DNA of 64,000 nt from Anaerolineales bacterium (lineage in GTDB: Bacteria > Chloroflexota > Anaerolineae > 4572-78 > J111). The notes under the pieces are model-generated. The model saw nothing but the letters and a program-made list of their open reading frames with translations. It was not told the origin of the DNA and did not search any database. Below are positions 9,278 through 17,765 of the stretch, in pieces. A program made the translations under genes and the position numbers. Each line of letters begins with the position of its first letter. Within the stretch, counting starts at the first letter, position 1. The stretch is taken from contig JABTUW010000001.1 of assembly GCA_015075185.1 (NCBI GenBank), forward strand, positions 1,302,001 to 1,366,000. Direction: 5' to 3'.

Positions 9278-9691
9278 ATGCACGTCCTTCTAGTTGAAGA
9301 TAATGGGATACTCACTACTCTTTTTGGAGTGCAGTTACGGCAATTGGGCGACCATACCCTGACCACAGCCAGCACTATCCCGGCAGCAATGGCTGCCTTT
9401 AGCCAGGAAATATTTGATCTAATCTTTATTGATATGGGGTTAGACGGACTTCCGGATGGTGGCCTTAAGCTTTTGACGCAGATAAAAGCCCAGGCTCCCC
9501 ACCAGCGAGCCGGAGTCCTTTCTTCAAACGATTTGAGAGAGATGGTGCGGCTCAGCCAGAAGGCCGGGGCTGATTTTTATATGGTCAAACCTTTCACTCT
9601 GGAGGGACTGGCTGTGGTTTTGGGGGGAGACAAAGAAGCTATGCGCAGTTATGTCTCTGGCATTGACGAGGGGCGAATTATTGCTTTTTAA
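9278..9691 (+). CDS. Single-domain response regulator
   Basis: A 137-residue receiver domain with no output domain. Acidic residues E7 and D8, phospho-acceptor D52 in FIDMG and K104 in VKPF are in place. AAAGGAG lies 7 bases before the ATG. It should be phosphorylated by the kinase immediately upstream. Its 3' end overlaps by 14 bases the 3' end of the diterpene cyclase gene on the other strand, so the two transcripts converge. Confidence 0.92.
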   Translation: MHVLLVEDNGILTTLFGVQLRQLGDHTLTTASTIPAAMAAFSQEIFDLIFIDMGLDGLPDGGLKLLTQIKAQAPHQRAGVLSSNDLREMVRLSQKAGADFYMVKPFTLEGLAVVLGGDKEAMRSYVSGIDEGRIIAF

Positions 9692-11150
9692 TGCTCTGGT
9701 ATTTCGCCAGGGCCGTTAGAACCGCCGACTCAACAATGTAGTAAGGATTATACAACGCCTTGTTTATCCATAGCGCGGGCAGCTCTTCCGCCGAACGATA
9801 GTGCTTCTCCAGGTAACGAAAACCCCGTTCGATAGCCTCTAGAGGAATATTACCGCGCTTTTCATAAACCGTCATGAGCGCGAGCAAAGCGTGAGCCGTT
9901 TCTTCGATGGCGGCCTTGGGGCAGTGAGGATAGTAGGTCCAGCGACCATCCTCTTGTTGGGTTTTGAGCAGCCACTTGATTTGCTTTTTGATGATATTAT
10001 CAGACAGCCCGGTGAGGCCGATGATGGCATGGGAGGTGCTGTAATAGGGTGAAATGTGCCATTTGTCCACAATAAACTCGGTGGTTAAATCGCGCCCCAG
10101 GATATTGAGGGCTTTTAAGAGCAGGTCGTCGCGCCGGGGGAAATCCGGGGTATTTTTGAGTGCATCAACAATATGAATGTGAACGTCCAGGGAGATGTCG
10201 CGTTCAAAAGGATAACACTGAAAGTGGTCGCCCACTTCATAAACCTCAAAAACCGCCGGGTCTTGGTAAATCTCAAGATCACTCAAAATCTTAAAGGCGA
10301 GAGAGGTATCATCGGGTTCAGGGATGGGGAATGATATAGAAAAACCGACCCCTCTCTCGGTCCAGGCTCTTCTCAAATGTTGGATAAATGGTTCAATCGT
10401 GCCTCTCAACACGCGCAAATCGGTCTGGAGGCTCAGGTGATAGAAAGTCCAGATGTTTTCAAAAAGTTCGAGCGGAGTAAAGCCCGGCACCGCCCCGTTG
10501 TATTTGTACATTAGCTCATCAAGATAAGCCCGTCCCGGCAGCGAACCTTTTAAGGCAATTTCGACAAAAGCGGTAGCCGAGGGCGAGTTATGAATACTGC
10601 CGTTCGCGCCCCTCAGTTGGACAACCGCCTCGTGGTCCAGCTTTTCAAAACCGATGAACTCCAGGGAATAAGGCACTACTGTCTTGCGCGAGTAGATCAT
10701 TTGCGGCGGGATTAAGGCCAGTTTTTGATGATATAAGGGTTTTTGGGCTTCAAGCAGCGGCTCTATCCGTTCAAGATTTAAGCCCAGGCTCTGGCCCATT
10801 TCAACCAAGCGGGGGAGTAGTAACTCAAAAGCGGTGGTATCGTAAACATCTTCGCTTACTCGCGGCAGAGCTTTTTCCACGTAGCGAATCCCTCGTTCAA
10901 TCCGCTTTAAATCATGGCCGTTGGTAGATGTTGCCGCAATCGCATTGATAGCCGAGAGGGTGGCGATGACCCGGTCATGATAATATTCGACGGCCGAACC
11001 CCAACTGCCGTCGGGGAGTTGGGCATCGAGCAGCCACTCTCTGGCTTCGGGATAGAGCCAGGCCAGCCAGGCCGTATCATAGGCCGAAGGTGAAATATGG
11101 TCGGGCTTACTTTGCATACGGGCCAGTAACTGGGTGAAGCTGTCGCTCAT
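9678..11150 (-). CDS. Class II diterpene cyclase (Rv3377c / copalyl-type)
   Basis: The start is the ATG at 11150, which overlaps the upstream stop (ATGA) behind AAGGATGG; an ATG at 11162 also fits. The 490-residue protein is of the short bacterial two-domain (beta-gamma) type. SAYDTAW at 22-28 and DGSWG at 47-51 are hallmarks of class II diterpene cyclases such as M. tuberculosis Rv3377c and plant copalyl diphosphate synthases. The acid motif normally reading DxDD is E-P-D-D-T (278-282): the catalytic central Asp is kept but the first Asp is Glu. QEDGRWTYY near 399-407 is a further prenyltransferase-type repeat. The enzyme should cyclise geranylgeranyl diphosphate to a bicyclic diphosphate for the partner encoded just upstream. 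Confidence 0.88.
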   Translation of the reverse strand: MSDSFTQLLARMQSKPDHISPSAYDTAWLAWLYPEAREWLLDAQLPDGSWGSAVEYYHDRVIATLSAINAIAATSTNGHDLKRIERGIRYVEKALPRVSEDVYDTTAFELLLPRLVEMGQSLGLNLERIEPLLEAQKPLYHQKLALIPPQMIYSRKTVVPYSLEFIGFEKLDHEAVVQLRGANGSIHNSPSATAFVEIALKGSLPGRAYLDELMYKYNGAVPGFTPLELFENIWTFYHLSLQTDLRVLRGTIEPFIQHLRRAWTERGVGFSISFPIPEPDDTSLAFKILSDLEIYQDPAVFEVYEVGDHFQCYPFERDISLDVHIHIVDALKNTPDFPRRDDLLLKALNILGRDLTTEFIVDKWHISPYYSTSHAIIGLTGLSDNIIKKQIKWLLKTQQEDGRWTYYPHCPKAAIEETAHALLALMTVYEKRGNIPLEAIERGFRYLEKHYRSAEELPALWINKALYNPYYIVESAVLTALAKYQSIKKQ

Positions 11151-11965
11151 AGGGCCATCCATCCTTTCTCAGTTCGTTGCCCCACCCCTAAAACCCTGGC
11201 CCTCCGCCACTCGCGGGTTGACAGATTATCATAGAGCTTGTCATCATTGATGCGCTGATAAAGATGATCATAGAGAATTTGCCGCAGAGTATCCTGGCTC
11301 AAACAAAATGTCGGGGCCTGAAAAAAATAGAGGCTGGCCTTATTAATATCGAGAAGCGGCAAATCCCAGATAGCCGGCTGGCCTGAGCCAACAATCAGGT
11401 CAACCGGCCTAACCGGCTGACCGTAATAGCGGCTTAACAGTTCCTCCCCGTGCTTGGCATCCTTGGCCATGTTCACAATGTTATCCAAACCCTCGTCGGC
11501 AAAGGCTCCAAATAATAATTTGTGTTTGTTATAACGGCTGGTCTCGGCAATAAGTTTCAACGAATTGACGATCTCATTGAACCCTAACTCATTCAGTGTG
11601 TTTAACCAATTGCCATAAAAGGTCACTCGTATCTGGGCTTCCCGGTACCAGTTCAGGTAATCTGGGGTAATTAACTCGGCCAAACCCTGCTCTACGGCCA
11701 TCCTCAAATAATCTGGGCCGCGCTCCAAAAGATCATAACCCATCAGGGGTTGGATCAGCGTTTGAATGCCGTGGTTATAGAACATCTGGCACAATTGGCG
11801 GTGAGCCACTCCCGCCAGCCTGGTGTAGTCAGTCCAGTTTTTACTTTGGCTTAAAAACCAGCGGCGTGTGCCATTCAAATAGATGACCGCGGTATTGATC
11901 TTTTGAGACACAAGGGGAGCAATTACTCGATTATCTAGCTGTAACCACTCGGATAAGGTATACAC
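11147..11965 (-). CDS. Rv3378c-like diterpene synthase (tuberculosinol/kolavelool type)
   Basis: A 272-residue protein whose landmarks match M. tuberculosis Rv3378c: NGTRRWFL (31-38) against DGTRRWF, an Asp-Tyr pair ending at Y47 aligned with catalytic Y51, NHGIQTLIQPL against EHGIETVISPI, LLERGPDYL against LLDRGDRYI, SLYFFQAP, ILYDHLYQR against ILYDHIYLR, and a closing VLGVG. The fold is that of a cis-prenyltransferase, and the reaction is removal of diphosphate from the cyclised diterpene with water or adenosine as acceptor. The aspartate equivalent to D34 of Rv3378c is Asn31 here. It is coupled to the cyclase by an ATGA overlap. Family call strong; product unknown. Confidence 0.88.
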   Translation of the reverse strand: MYTLSEWLQLDNRVIAPLVSQKINTAVIYLNGTRRWFLSQSKNWTDYTRLAGVAHRQLCQMFYNHGIQTLIQPLMGYDLLERGPDYLRMAVEQGLAELITPDYLNWYREAQIRVTFYGNWLNTLNELGFNEIVNSLKLIAETSRYNKHKLLFGAFADEGLDNIVNMAKDAKHGEELLSRYYGQPVRPVDLIVGSGQPAIWDLPLLDINKASLYFFQAPTFCLSQDTLRQILYDHLYQRINDDKLYDNLSTREWRRARVLGVGQRTEKGWMAL

Positions 11966-12310
11966 TCAATCAACCTTATTTTAACAATCCAAAAATTGGC
12001 GAGAAAAAATTACAGTAAACCGGCTAAAATTGATGGCGCGCCTTTACTTTGGTGCGCCACGGGAATGATTTTAACAAATTAAAAAAGAAGGGACATATGG
12101 CCAGGATATCTGGCGCGGGTAAAGGAGCAAGGCGAGGCTTCATCGGCTTGCAGTTGTCAAGGTACAGGAGAGTATGAACACGGGAGTTACCGCTGCAATA
12201 AACTCGAATAAATTATAAGCTATTTTGCGGAGAGATAACAGAGGCAAAGGTACTGGCAAACATTCCTCATTTGAGCCACAAAAGTACCGGACCGTTTGCC
12301 CCAAAGTACC
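11966..12310. other. Intergenic gap upstream of the diterpene pair
   Basis: This 345-base gap has no gene I can support. It should hold the promoter of the diterpene pair: on the minus strand a TAAAAT box lies about 25 bases before the start, with no clear -35. A hairpin with arms TGGCGCGCC/GGTGCGCCA lies at 12032-12057. A copy of the GTAC-rich hairpin repeat abuts the aldolase stop at the right edge. Confidence 0.4.
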
Positions 12311-12312
12311 TT
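12277..12312 (-). repeat. GTAC-rich hairpin repeat, copy 2
   Basis: On the minus strand this reads AGGTACTTTGGGGCAAAC and continues to a second GTACTTTTG. It resembles 425-459 in both halves. It ends inside the stop codon of the aldolase gene, so it may also shape that gene's 3' end. There is no T-run typical of an intrinsic terminator. Confidence 0.5.
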
Positions 12313-13288
12313 ATTTCTCGCCGTAGCTCGCAGACCACCTATCGTCAACGTCGGGGGCAGCAAAAATATCACTCCAGGGACGCGCTAAGGCGTCGCACAG
12401 AGCTGTGATCCGGGCCATTCTCTCGCGGGCTGGACCGTGCAAGAAGGTCAGCCGTGCTTCGCCGGTCAAATTAACGGCCTCTTTCCAAACAGCTCGGCCT
12501 ACCGCTACTCCCGAAGCTCCGGCCTGGCAGGCCACAGTTACTTGGCGCAAATAAGTCTCATAATCCACCGAGGCGGAGAGTAAAACCCAGGGCGCGGCGC
12601 TGGCAGCCGTAAGTTCGGCGCAGGCGTCTGCCCAGGCTGCTTCATCCGGTTGAGCGGCCACGTCGAGTGGAAACTCAGCCTTGAGGATATCTACCCCAGG
12701 AATGACCAGCCGCCGGGCCGTTTCAATGACCACCCGGCGACGTTCCTCAGTCGCCAGCTTTTTGCGGTTGGGATCGGTGGAGTAGGTGAGGGTTTCCAGC
12801 ATCAACGGTAAGTCTTGGGCAGTACACTCGGCTACAACCTGGCGGACCAGGCTTTCGATTTGGGGGGCGGTGGGGGCATCGGGGTGGTAGTAGACCAGCA
12901 GCTTGGCCGCATTGGCGCCCATCCGCTGGGTTTTGGCTACCGACCAGCCGGGCGCCACCTGGCTCAGCCGGGCGGTGGAGTCGCCCCTGTAACCGCTCTG
13001 CTCAACGGAGACAACCAGGCCGATACGTCCCGGCATTACTCCTGCCGCGATGCACTGCGCCGCGCCTACTTCCGGGTCGAGCAGTACGGCGCTGGCCGCC
13101 GGAGCCAGCGCAGCGACAACATCCTTTTTAAAAGCAGTCAATTCGGCCGCCGTCACTGTGTCCGGGGCATCAGGCCGTAGAGAGTGGCGCAGGTTGTTGC
13201 GGTGGTCGAGGGCAAGGACGGCGATTGCGCCGCGCGGGGTAGCGCATTGCTGTAGATTACGTAATTTACCGATAGAAAGGGAGGTCAT
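12311..13288 (-). CDS. Class I aldolase, LacD/tagatose-bisphosphate type
   Basis: A 325-residue protein matching the LacD-like branch of the DeoC/LacD aldolases. The first strand ends in AVLALDHRNNLR (compare LacD SALAFDQRGAL), followed by AKLLVYYHPD (LacD KILLYYDVD), LMLETLTY, and VDILKAEFPLDV, where the Lys is the expected Schiff-base residue. WVLLSASVDYETY and GASGVAVGRAVWKE form the phosphate-binding end of the barrel. It likely splits a ketose phosphate such as tagatose 1,6-bisphosphate or sulfofructose phosphate; the exact substrate is open. No sugar kinase is adjacent. The upstream LCP gene is separated from it by a strong terminator. Confidence 0.82.
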   Translation of the reverse strand: MTSLSIGKLRNLQQCATPRGAIAVLALDHRNNLRHSLRPDAPDTVTAAELTAFKKDVVAALAPAASAVLLDPEVGAAQCIAAGVMPGRIGLVVSVEQSGYRGDSTARLSQVAPGWSVAKTQRMGANAAKLLVYYHPDAPTAPQIESLVRQVVAECTAQDLPLMLETLTYSTDPNRKKLATEERRRVVIETARRLVIPGVDILKAEFPLDVAAQPDEAAWADACAELTAASAAPWVLLSASVDYETYLRQVTVACQAGASGVAVGRAVWKEAVNLTGEARLTFLHGPARERMARITALCDALARPWSDIFAAPDVDDRWSASYGEK

Positions 13289-13313
13289 AGTAAAATCTCC
13301 TGAATTAATTGTT

Positions 13314-13357
13314 TATTAAAAAAGCCTACCCTCACACATAGGATAGGCTCTTTTTTA
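13314..13357 (-). terminator. Bidirectional intrinsic terminator
   Basis: AGCCTACCC (13323-13331) pairs with GGATAGGCT (13341-13349) with one mismatch across a 9-base loop. There is a T-run on the right in plus orientation and, in minus orientation, TTTTTT after the stem. On the minus strand it ends transcription of the LCP gene before the aldolase gene. Confidence 0.85.
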
Positions 13358-13382
13358 GTTTGCATGTGGATGGCATGCCGAG

Positions 13383-14933
13383 TTATGGCTGTGTGGTCAG
13401 AGAGGCCGGGGTGGGCAGTTCAAAATTGCCGCCAACAATAACCCGAAAATCCACGTCGCTTTTGAGATTAGGGCTGCGGCGAACATTTTCTTCTGAGACT
13501 TCAAACAGGGCGGCTAGAACTTGCAGCGTATAAACTTTGCTTTCGTTATAAACGACAATAACCGACTCGGTGTAGGTAGGTGTATCGGCTGGCCCAAATT
13601 GAAGGATATTGAACCCTTGTTGCCGCAGATAATCCGCCGTTTGAGTGGCCAGGCCAGACACGTTGGTTCCGTTTTGTACTACCAGACGCGCATTTTCCCG
13701 GGTGAGAAAAGCTCTGATCTCTTCCTGGCGTTTAGCCTGTTCCGCAATCTGCTGCGCTCTGGCTTCAGCCTGAGCTTGTTGAGCGGCCTCGATTTCGGCT
13801 TGGGTTGGACCTTGGGGCGGTTCAGTTTTGGCAAACATATCATCAATCACAACCTTGATTTTATCACGTAAAGGGAGCAGTACTTGCGCGCCGGTATCGG
13901 CAATGTAATCAACGGTTAAGGTATGATCAATGACTACGGATTTGATACTGGCTGTATCAATCTCATCGGCCAATTGGGCCAGTTCCACAATATCCACCAG
14001 TTGCAAATCGGTTTCTACTGTGCCCGACATGTTGTTCCACAGTTCGGGAATTTTGGGAATCATGCCCAGTTGCAGGGCTTTGTCACGAATAGCCAAGAGC
14101 ACCTGTTGCTGCCGCCGGGCTCGAGAAAAATCGGAGCCGGGGGTGTGGCGGGTGCGGGCATAGCGTAGGGCATCGTGGCCATTTAGAGTGTGCTGCCCGG
14201 CTTCAATATAAAACGGCTCATAGCCATAATTGTTATCAGGGTAAGTGGGGTCGTCAATCGTTTCGGGAATATAGATGTCAATACCGCCCAATGTGTCCAC
14301 AATCTGTTCAAAGCCGCTGAAGTCAACTTTTACGTAAAAGTGGATCGGCACACCCAGGTTATACTGGATTGTTTTCATAGCCAGGGCCGGACCGCCGCCG
14401 GGATACTTATCCTGCTGGCCCAGGAAAAAAGCTTTGTTGATCCGATCCTCATAATACCCGGGAACGGACACCCACAGGTCACGCGGTATAGAGAGCATCC
14501 CGGCCGTTTTGGTATTGGGGTCAACGGTAACCAGAATCATGGTGTCGGTACGGGCAATCGCTTCGTCGGGACGTTTGTCCGTACCCAGCAGCAAAATATT
14601 GACCCGCTCTTTTTGTTCGTAATTCGGCAACGGCACGCCGGTGACGCCGGTAGCGCCGGTTTCGCCACCACGGATGGGTAAAGTTAGGGGCACACTGCCG
14701 TCGCCGGTGAGGGGCAAGGCGGCCAGAGGGAGCGCCAGGTCAATATAAGGGACAGTAGTTGGTAAATTAGCTCGGGAGGCTATTTCTCTGACCGTACTTT
14801 TGACGACGTGATAGAAGAGGTAGCCAGTATAAGCGCCTACCACTAAGAAAATTCCTATCACTCCCACTGCAAAAATGTTGACGAGAATTGGAGGTACAGC
14901 AGGCTGTTTATATGTTTTAGTTTGTGTTGCCAT
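13383..14933 (-). CDS. LytR-CpsA-Psr (LCP) family protein with LytR_C domain
   Basis: A 516-residue membrane-anchored protein. One helix (about 15-40) is followed by a linker and the LCP domain (about 110-270), with NILLLGTDKR, RTDTMILVTVDP, MLSIPRDLWV and ARTRHTPGSDFSRARRQQQ, the Asp and Arg residues that hold a polyprenyl diphosphate. A Glu/Ala-rich segment (about 360-400) leads to a LytR_C domain (VVQNGTNVSGLA, about 410-500). LCP proteins attach glycopolymers to the cell wall or envelope. A TG-A-TATAAT extended -10 at 14940-14948 ends 7 bases before the ATG, so the mRNA may be leaderless; a GGAG also sits 2 bases before the ATG. Confidence 0.92.
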   Translation of the reverse strand: MATQTKTYKQPAVPPILVNIFAVGVIGIFLVVGAYTGYLFYHVVKSTVREIASRANLPTTVPYIDLALPLAALPLTGDGSVPLTLPIRGGETGATGVTGVPLPNYEQKERVNILLLGTDKRPDEAIARTDTMILVTVDPNTKTAGMLSIPRDLWVSVPGYYEDRINKAFFLGQQDKYPGGGPALAMKTIQYNLGVPIHFYVKVDFSGFEQIVDTLGGIDIYIPETIDDPTYPDNNYGYEPFYIEAGQHTLNGHDALRYARTRHTPGSDFSRARRQQQVLLAIRDKALQLGMIPKIPELWNNMSGTVETDLQLVDIVELAQLADEIDTASIKSVVIDHTLTVDYIADTGAQVLLPLRDKIKVVIDDMFAKTEPPQGPTQAEIEAAQQAQAEARAQQIAEQAKRQEEIRAFLTRENARLVVQNGTNVSGLATQTADYLRQQGFNILQFGPADTPTYTESVIVVYNESKVYTLQVLAALFEVSEENVRRSPNLKSDVDFRVIVGGNFELPTPASLTTQP

Positions 14934-15023
14934 AGCTCCATTATATCACGGACCCAGGGCCAGGCAAAAATTCCAGGTCTGTCTCGGATTTTAGGCCGTC
15001 CATGTCTATTGCCCACCCCAATG

Positions 15024-15054
15024 AAAAGAGGCGACCCAACGAGTCGCCTCTTCA
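15024..15054 (-). terminator. Intrinsic terminator of the WG-repeat gene
   Basis: GAGGCGAC (15028-15035) pairs perfectly with GTCGCCTC (15043-15050) around a 7-base loop. On the minus strand the stem is followed by TTTT, 20 bases past the stop of the WG-repeat gene. Confidence 0.85.
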
Positions 15055-15070
15055 TTCAAAAACAGACTCA

Positions 15071-17221
15071 CTACTGCATCCCAAATCCGCCCGCCGACGC
15101 CACCGGCCCCCAGACAAATTCCCCCTGGGGATTGAGGTAGCCCTGCTGCGGCTGGCCGTCGGCGCTGGTCAACTGCACAAAGGCCAGGCCATCTTTGAAT
15201 ATATCGGCCCAGACGAACTGCGGCTGGATGACAAATTGGCCGGTTTTATCAATGTAACCAAACAAGCCGCTTTGATCCGACACCGGGGCCAATCCCTCGG
15301 CAAAGAAGACGGGCTGCTGCCCGACCGAACTGCTGTTGATCTGGGTAAACTGCGGGCTGATGACTACCTGGCCAGTGGCATCAATGAAACCCCACAGGCC
15401 GTTTTGCTGCACCGCGGCCAGACCGTCGGCAAAATTCAGCACCTGCTCAAACTGCGGCTCGATCACCACCTGGCCAGTCTTATCAATGAAGCCAGCTTTA
15501 TTGCCCTTAACGACCATAGCGTAGCCATCCGTAAAATCGCCGACAAACTCGTACTGAGGCTCGACCACAAAGCTGCCCTGCTGGTCAATAAAGCCCCAGA
15601 GGTTATCCACCTGCACCGCGGCCAGTCCCTCGGAAAAGTACATGCTCTGCTCAAATTGGGCTGGGATGACCAGCTTGCCGGTCTGATCCATAAAGCCCCA
15701 GCGGCCGTTTTCCTGCACTGCGGCCAGCCCATCCTTGAAATCACCGGCGTAAAGTCCCGGCGAAGTAAAGACAACTGTACCTGAAACGTCTATGTAGCTT
15801 TCATCCCCGCCGATGGCGGCCGGAGCCAGCCCGTCGTCGCCAAATTCAAAAGCATAGACGAACTGCGGCTCGATGACCCATGCGCCAGTTGGGTCAATGT
15901 AGCCGGTCTTGCCATTAGCCGAGACCGCCGCCAGCCCATTGATGAAGGAAGAAGCGTTGTCAAACTGGGGCTTAATGACCTCGTTACCCTTCTGGTCAAT
16001 AAAGCCGTACTTGCCGCCCACGGAAACCGGGGCCAGCCCCTCGGAAAATTGGCCGGCATACTCGTACTGGGGCGGGATCACCACCTGGCCGCTTTTATCC
16101 ACAAAACCAAACTTGTTATCGGCCATAAAGCTGGCCAATCCTTCGAAAAAGTTGTTTAGAATATCAAACTGCGGCTCGATGATCACCTGGCCGGTTTTAT
16201 CAATCGCTCCCATTTTACCATTGATTCCCACCACACCCAGGCCCTCGCTGAATTCCAGAGTGACATCGTACTTTGGCTCCACGACAAGCTGGCCCTGGAT
16301 ATCCATGTAACCCGCCCGGCCTTCCAGCGTGCTCACCGGGACCAGCCCGTCAACAAAGTTACCGCTGGGAGTCACCGCTAGCTCGGCGATGGTCTGCCCC
16401 TGCCGGTCAATGAGGCGATACGTATAGGGGCCAAAGCGCATGGCCGCAGGATCATCGCTGCCGGCCTGTCCGACCAGGGCCACGCCGTCCTTGAACGGGC
16501 GAGCTTCATCAAACTGCGGTTCGATGACAAACTGGCCGCTCGGGTCAATGTAGCCATACTTATTCTCTGCGGTGGGAACAACCGCCAGGCCCTCTGAGAA
16601 ATCGGTGGCGAAAACAAAGGTGGGTGGAATGACAGCTTCGCCTTCCGGGTTAATATAGCCCCACTTTTCGCCGACATTCACCAAAGCCAATCCCTCTCTG
16701 AAGCCGAAAGCCTGTTGAAACTCCGGCTCGATGACAAAGCTGCCCTGCCGGTCAATGTAGCCGGAAAAGGTCGGCTCGGTCACTTTAGCCAGCCCTTCCC
16801 GGAAGGAAGTGACCGAGCCGTACTTCGGCTCGACCACAAACTGGCCGGTCGAGTCAATAAAACCATAGCGAATCCCCTGCGGCCCCTTCCCGCCGGCCAG
16901 GGCGCGTCCTTCTAAAAAAGGGCCAGCGTCGTCAAACTGCGGCTCGATAACCACCTGGCCGGCGCTATCAACGTAGCCCCACTTACCATTGACCAGTACG
17001 GCCACCACTCCCTCGCTAAATTCCTGGGCGCCATCGAACTGCGGAGCAACCACGATTTCACCCTGCGCGTTGATAAAGCCGACTTTATTATTTTCGTCGG
17101 TAACACGGATTAATGTCTCGCCTTCTGCTGCCCATGAGGAAGCGGGCAGGCTTGAGCTTGCCAGAATTGCCGCCGTAAGGGCGGCGATGACCGTAAAAGC
17201 GAATAGGATCGTCCTTCTCAT
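15071..17221 (-). CDS. Secreted WG-repeat protein
   Basis: A 716-residue protein with an N-terminal signal peptide (MRRTILFAFTVIAALTAAIL, likely cut after the Ala-rich SSWAAEG). The rest is about 13-14 WG repeats of roughly 45-50 residues, each with a core like W/YGFIDxxGxxVIxPQFD followed by SEGLAAV. WG repeats fold as beta-rich arrays; the function is not established and binding at the surface is a guess. No catalytic domain and no anchor motif are visible at the C-terminus (ASAGGFGMQ). DNA repeats within the gene follow the protein repeat, consistent with growth by internal duplication. Confidence 0.88.
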   Translation of the reverse strand: MRRTILFAFTVIAALTAAILASSSLPASSWAAEGETLIRVTDENNKVGFINAQGEIVVAPQFDGAQEFSEGVVAVLVNGKWGYVDSAGQVVIEPQFDDAGPFLEGRALAGGKGPQGIRYGFIDSTGQFVVEPKYGSVTSFREGLAKVTEPTFSGYIDRQGSFVIEPEFQQAFGFREGLALVNVGEKWGYINPEGEAVIPPTFVFATDFSEGLAVVPTAENKYGYIDPSGQFVIEPQFDEARPFKDGVALVGQAGSDDPAAMRFGPYTYRLIDRQGQTIAELAVTPSGNFVDGLVPVSTLEGRAGYMDIQGQLVVEPKYDVTLEFSEGLGVVGINGKMGAIDKTGQVIIEPQFDILNNFFEGLASFMADNKFGFVDKSGQVVIPPQYEYAGQFSEGLAPVSVGGKYGFIDQKGNEVIKPQFDNASSFINGLAAVSANGKTGYIDPTGAWVIEPQFVYAFEFGDDGLAPAAIGGDESYIDVSGTVVFTSPGLYAGDFKDGLAAVQENGRWGFMDQTGKLVIPAQFEQSMYFSEGLAAVQVDNLWGFIDQQGSFVVEPQYEFVGDFTDGYAMVVKGNKAGFIDKTGQVVIEPQFEQVLNFADGLAAVQQNGLWGFIDATGQVVISPQFTQINSSSVGQQPVFFAEGLAPVSDQSGLFGYIDKTGQFVIQPQFVWADIFKDGLAFVQLTSADGQPQQGYLNPQGEFVWGPVASAGGFGMQ

Positions 17222-17765
17222 CAGTAATCTCCTTTGAAAATAGTAATCAGTCGTCAGTAACCAGTAGTCAGAAAGATATTTTCAATCTCGTTGTCGTCCT
17301 CTGGGGACTGTCCGACTCCTTTGAAAAATAGTAGACGGTAGACAGGGATGCCACATCCCTGCGACTTTGCTACCCCGCCGGGTGCTCCGCACTCGGCAGT
17401 ACCTTTTCATTAAGCGTTTATTTTGCCATAAATTGGCCGATTGAGCCGGACCGACAGGCCACAATTAGCCAACCATCCAGGCGACGGTTTGGTGCGGGTA
17501 AAGTATACCTGACCTGCCGCCTGCTGGCTACCTCCAAAAGTCAGAATCATCCTCCGGTAAAAAGATGAGGCAGTATTTTGTGTTATAACATACGTGGTGA
17601 GGGTCATTGTCCTTCATCATTCGTGATTTGGAAACAACGACTGGTTAGAATCAGATCAGGATTAGTTCAACCCTGTGTTACCGGCTCGGAACGATTGGTG
17701 CTATAATCAAGCGTGCCCGGTTTTGCGGGATAATCGTTTGGTGCTTTTCACTGGGGATAGAGCGG
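17222..17765. other. Intergenic gap with promoter of the cytochrome gene
   Basis: This 544-base gap separates two divergent genes. It holds short imperfect repeats (CAGTCGTCAGTAACCAGTAG near 17249-17268) and a hairpin-prone CCGGGTGCTCCGCACTCGG at 17379-17397. I see no convincing gene; short reading frames here lack ribosome-binding sites and family features. Confidence 0.4.
17699..17707 (+). promoter_or_regulatory. Extended -10 promoter of the cytochrome c gene
   Basis: TG-C-TATAAT, an extended -10 box, lies 58 bases before the ATG at 17766. There is no good -35, as is common for extended -10 promoters. Confidence 0.5.

Noticed and set aside
17282..17607. Two short minus-strand frames in the gap before the cytochrome gene
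   Set aside because: They cover repeat-like DNA, lack SD sequences and have no domain features.
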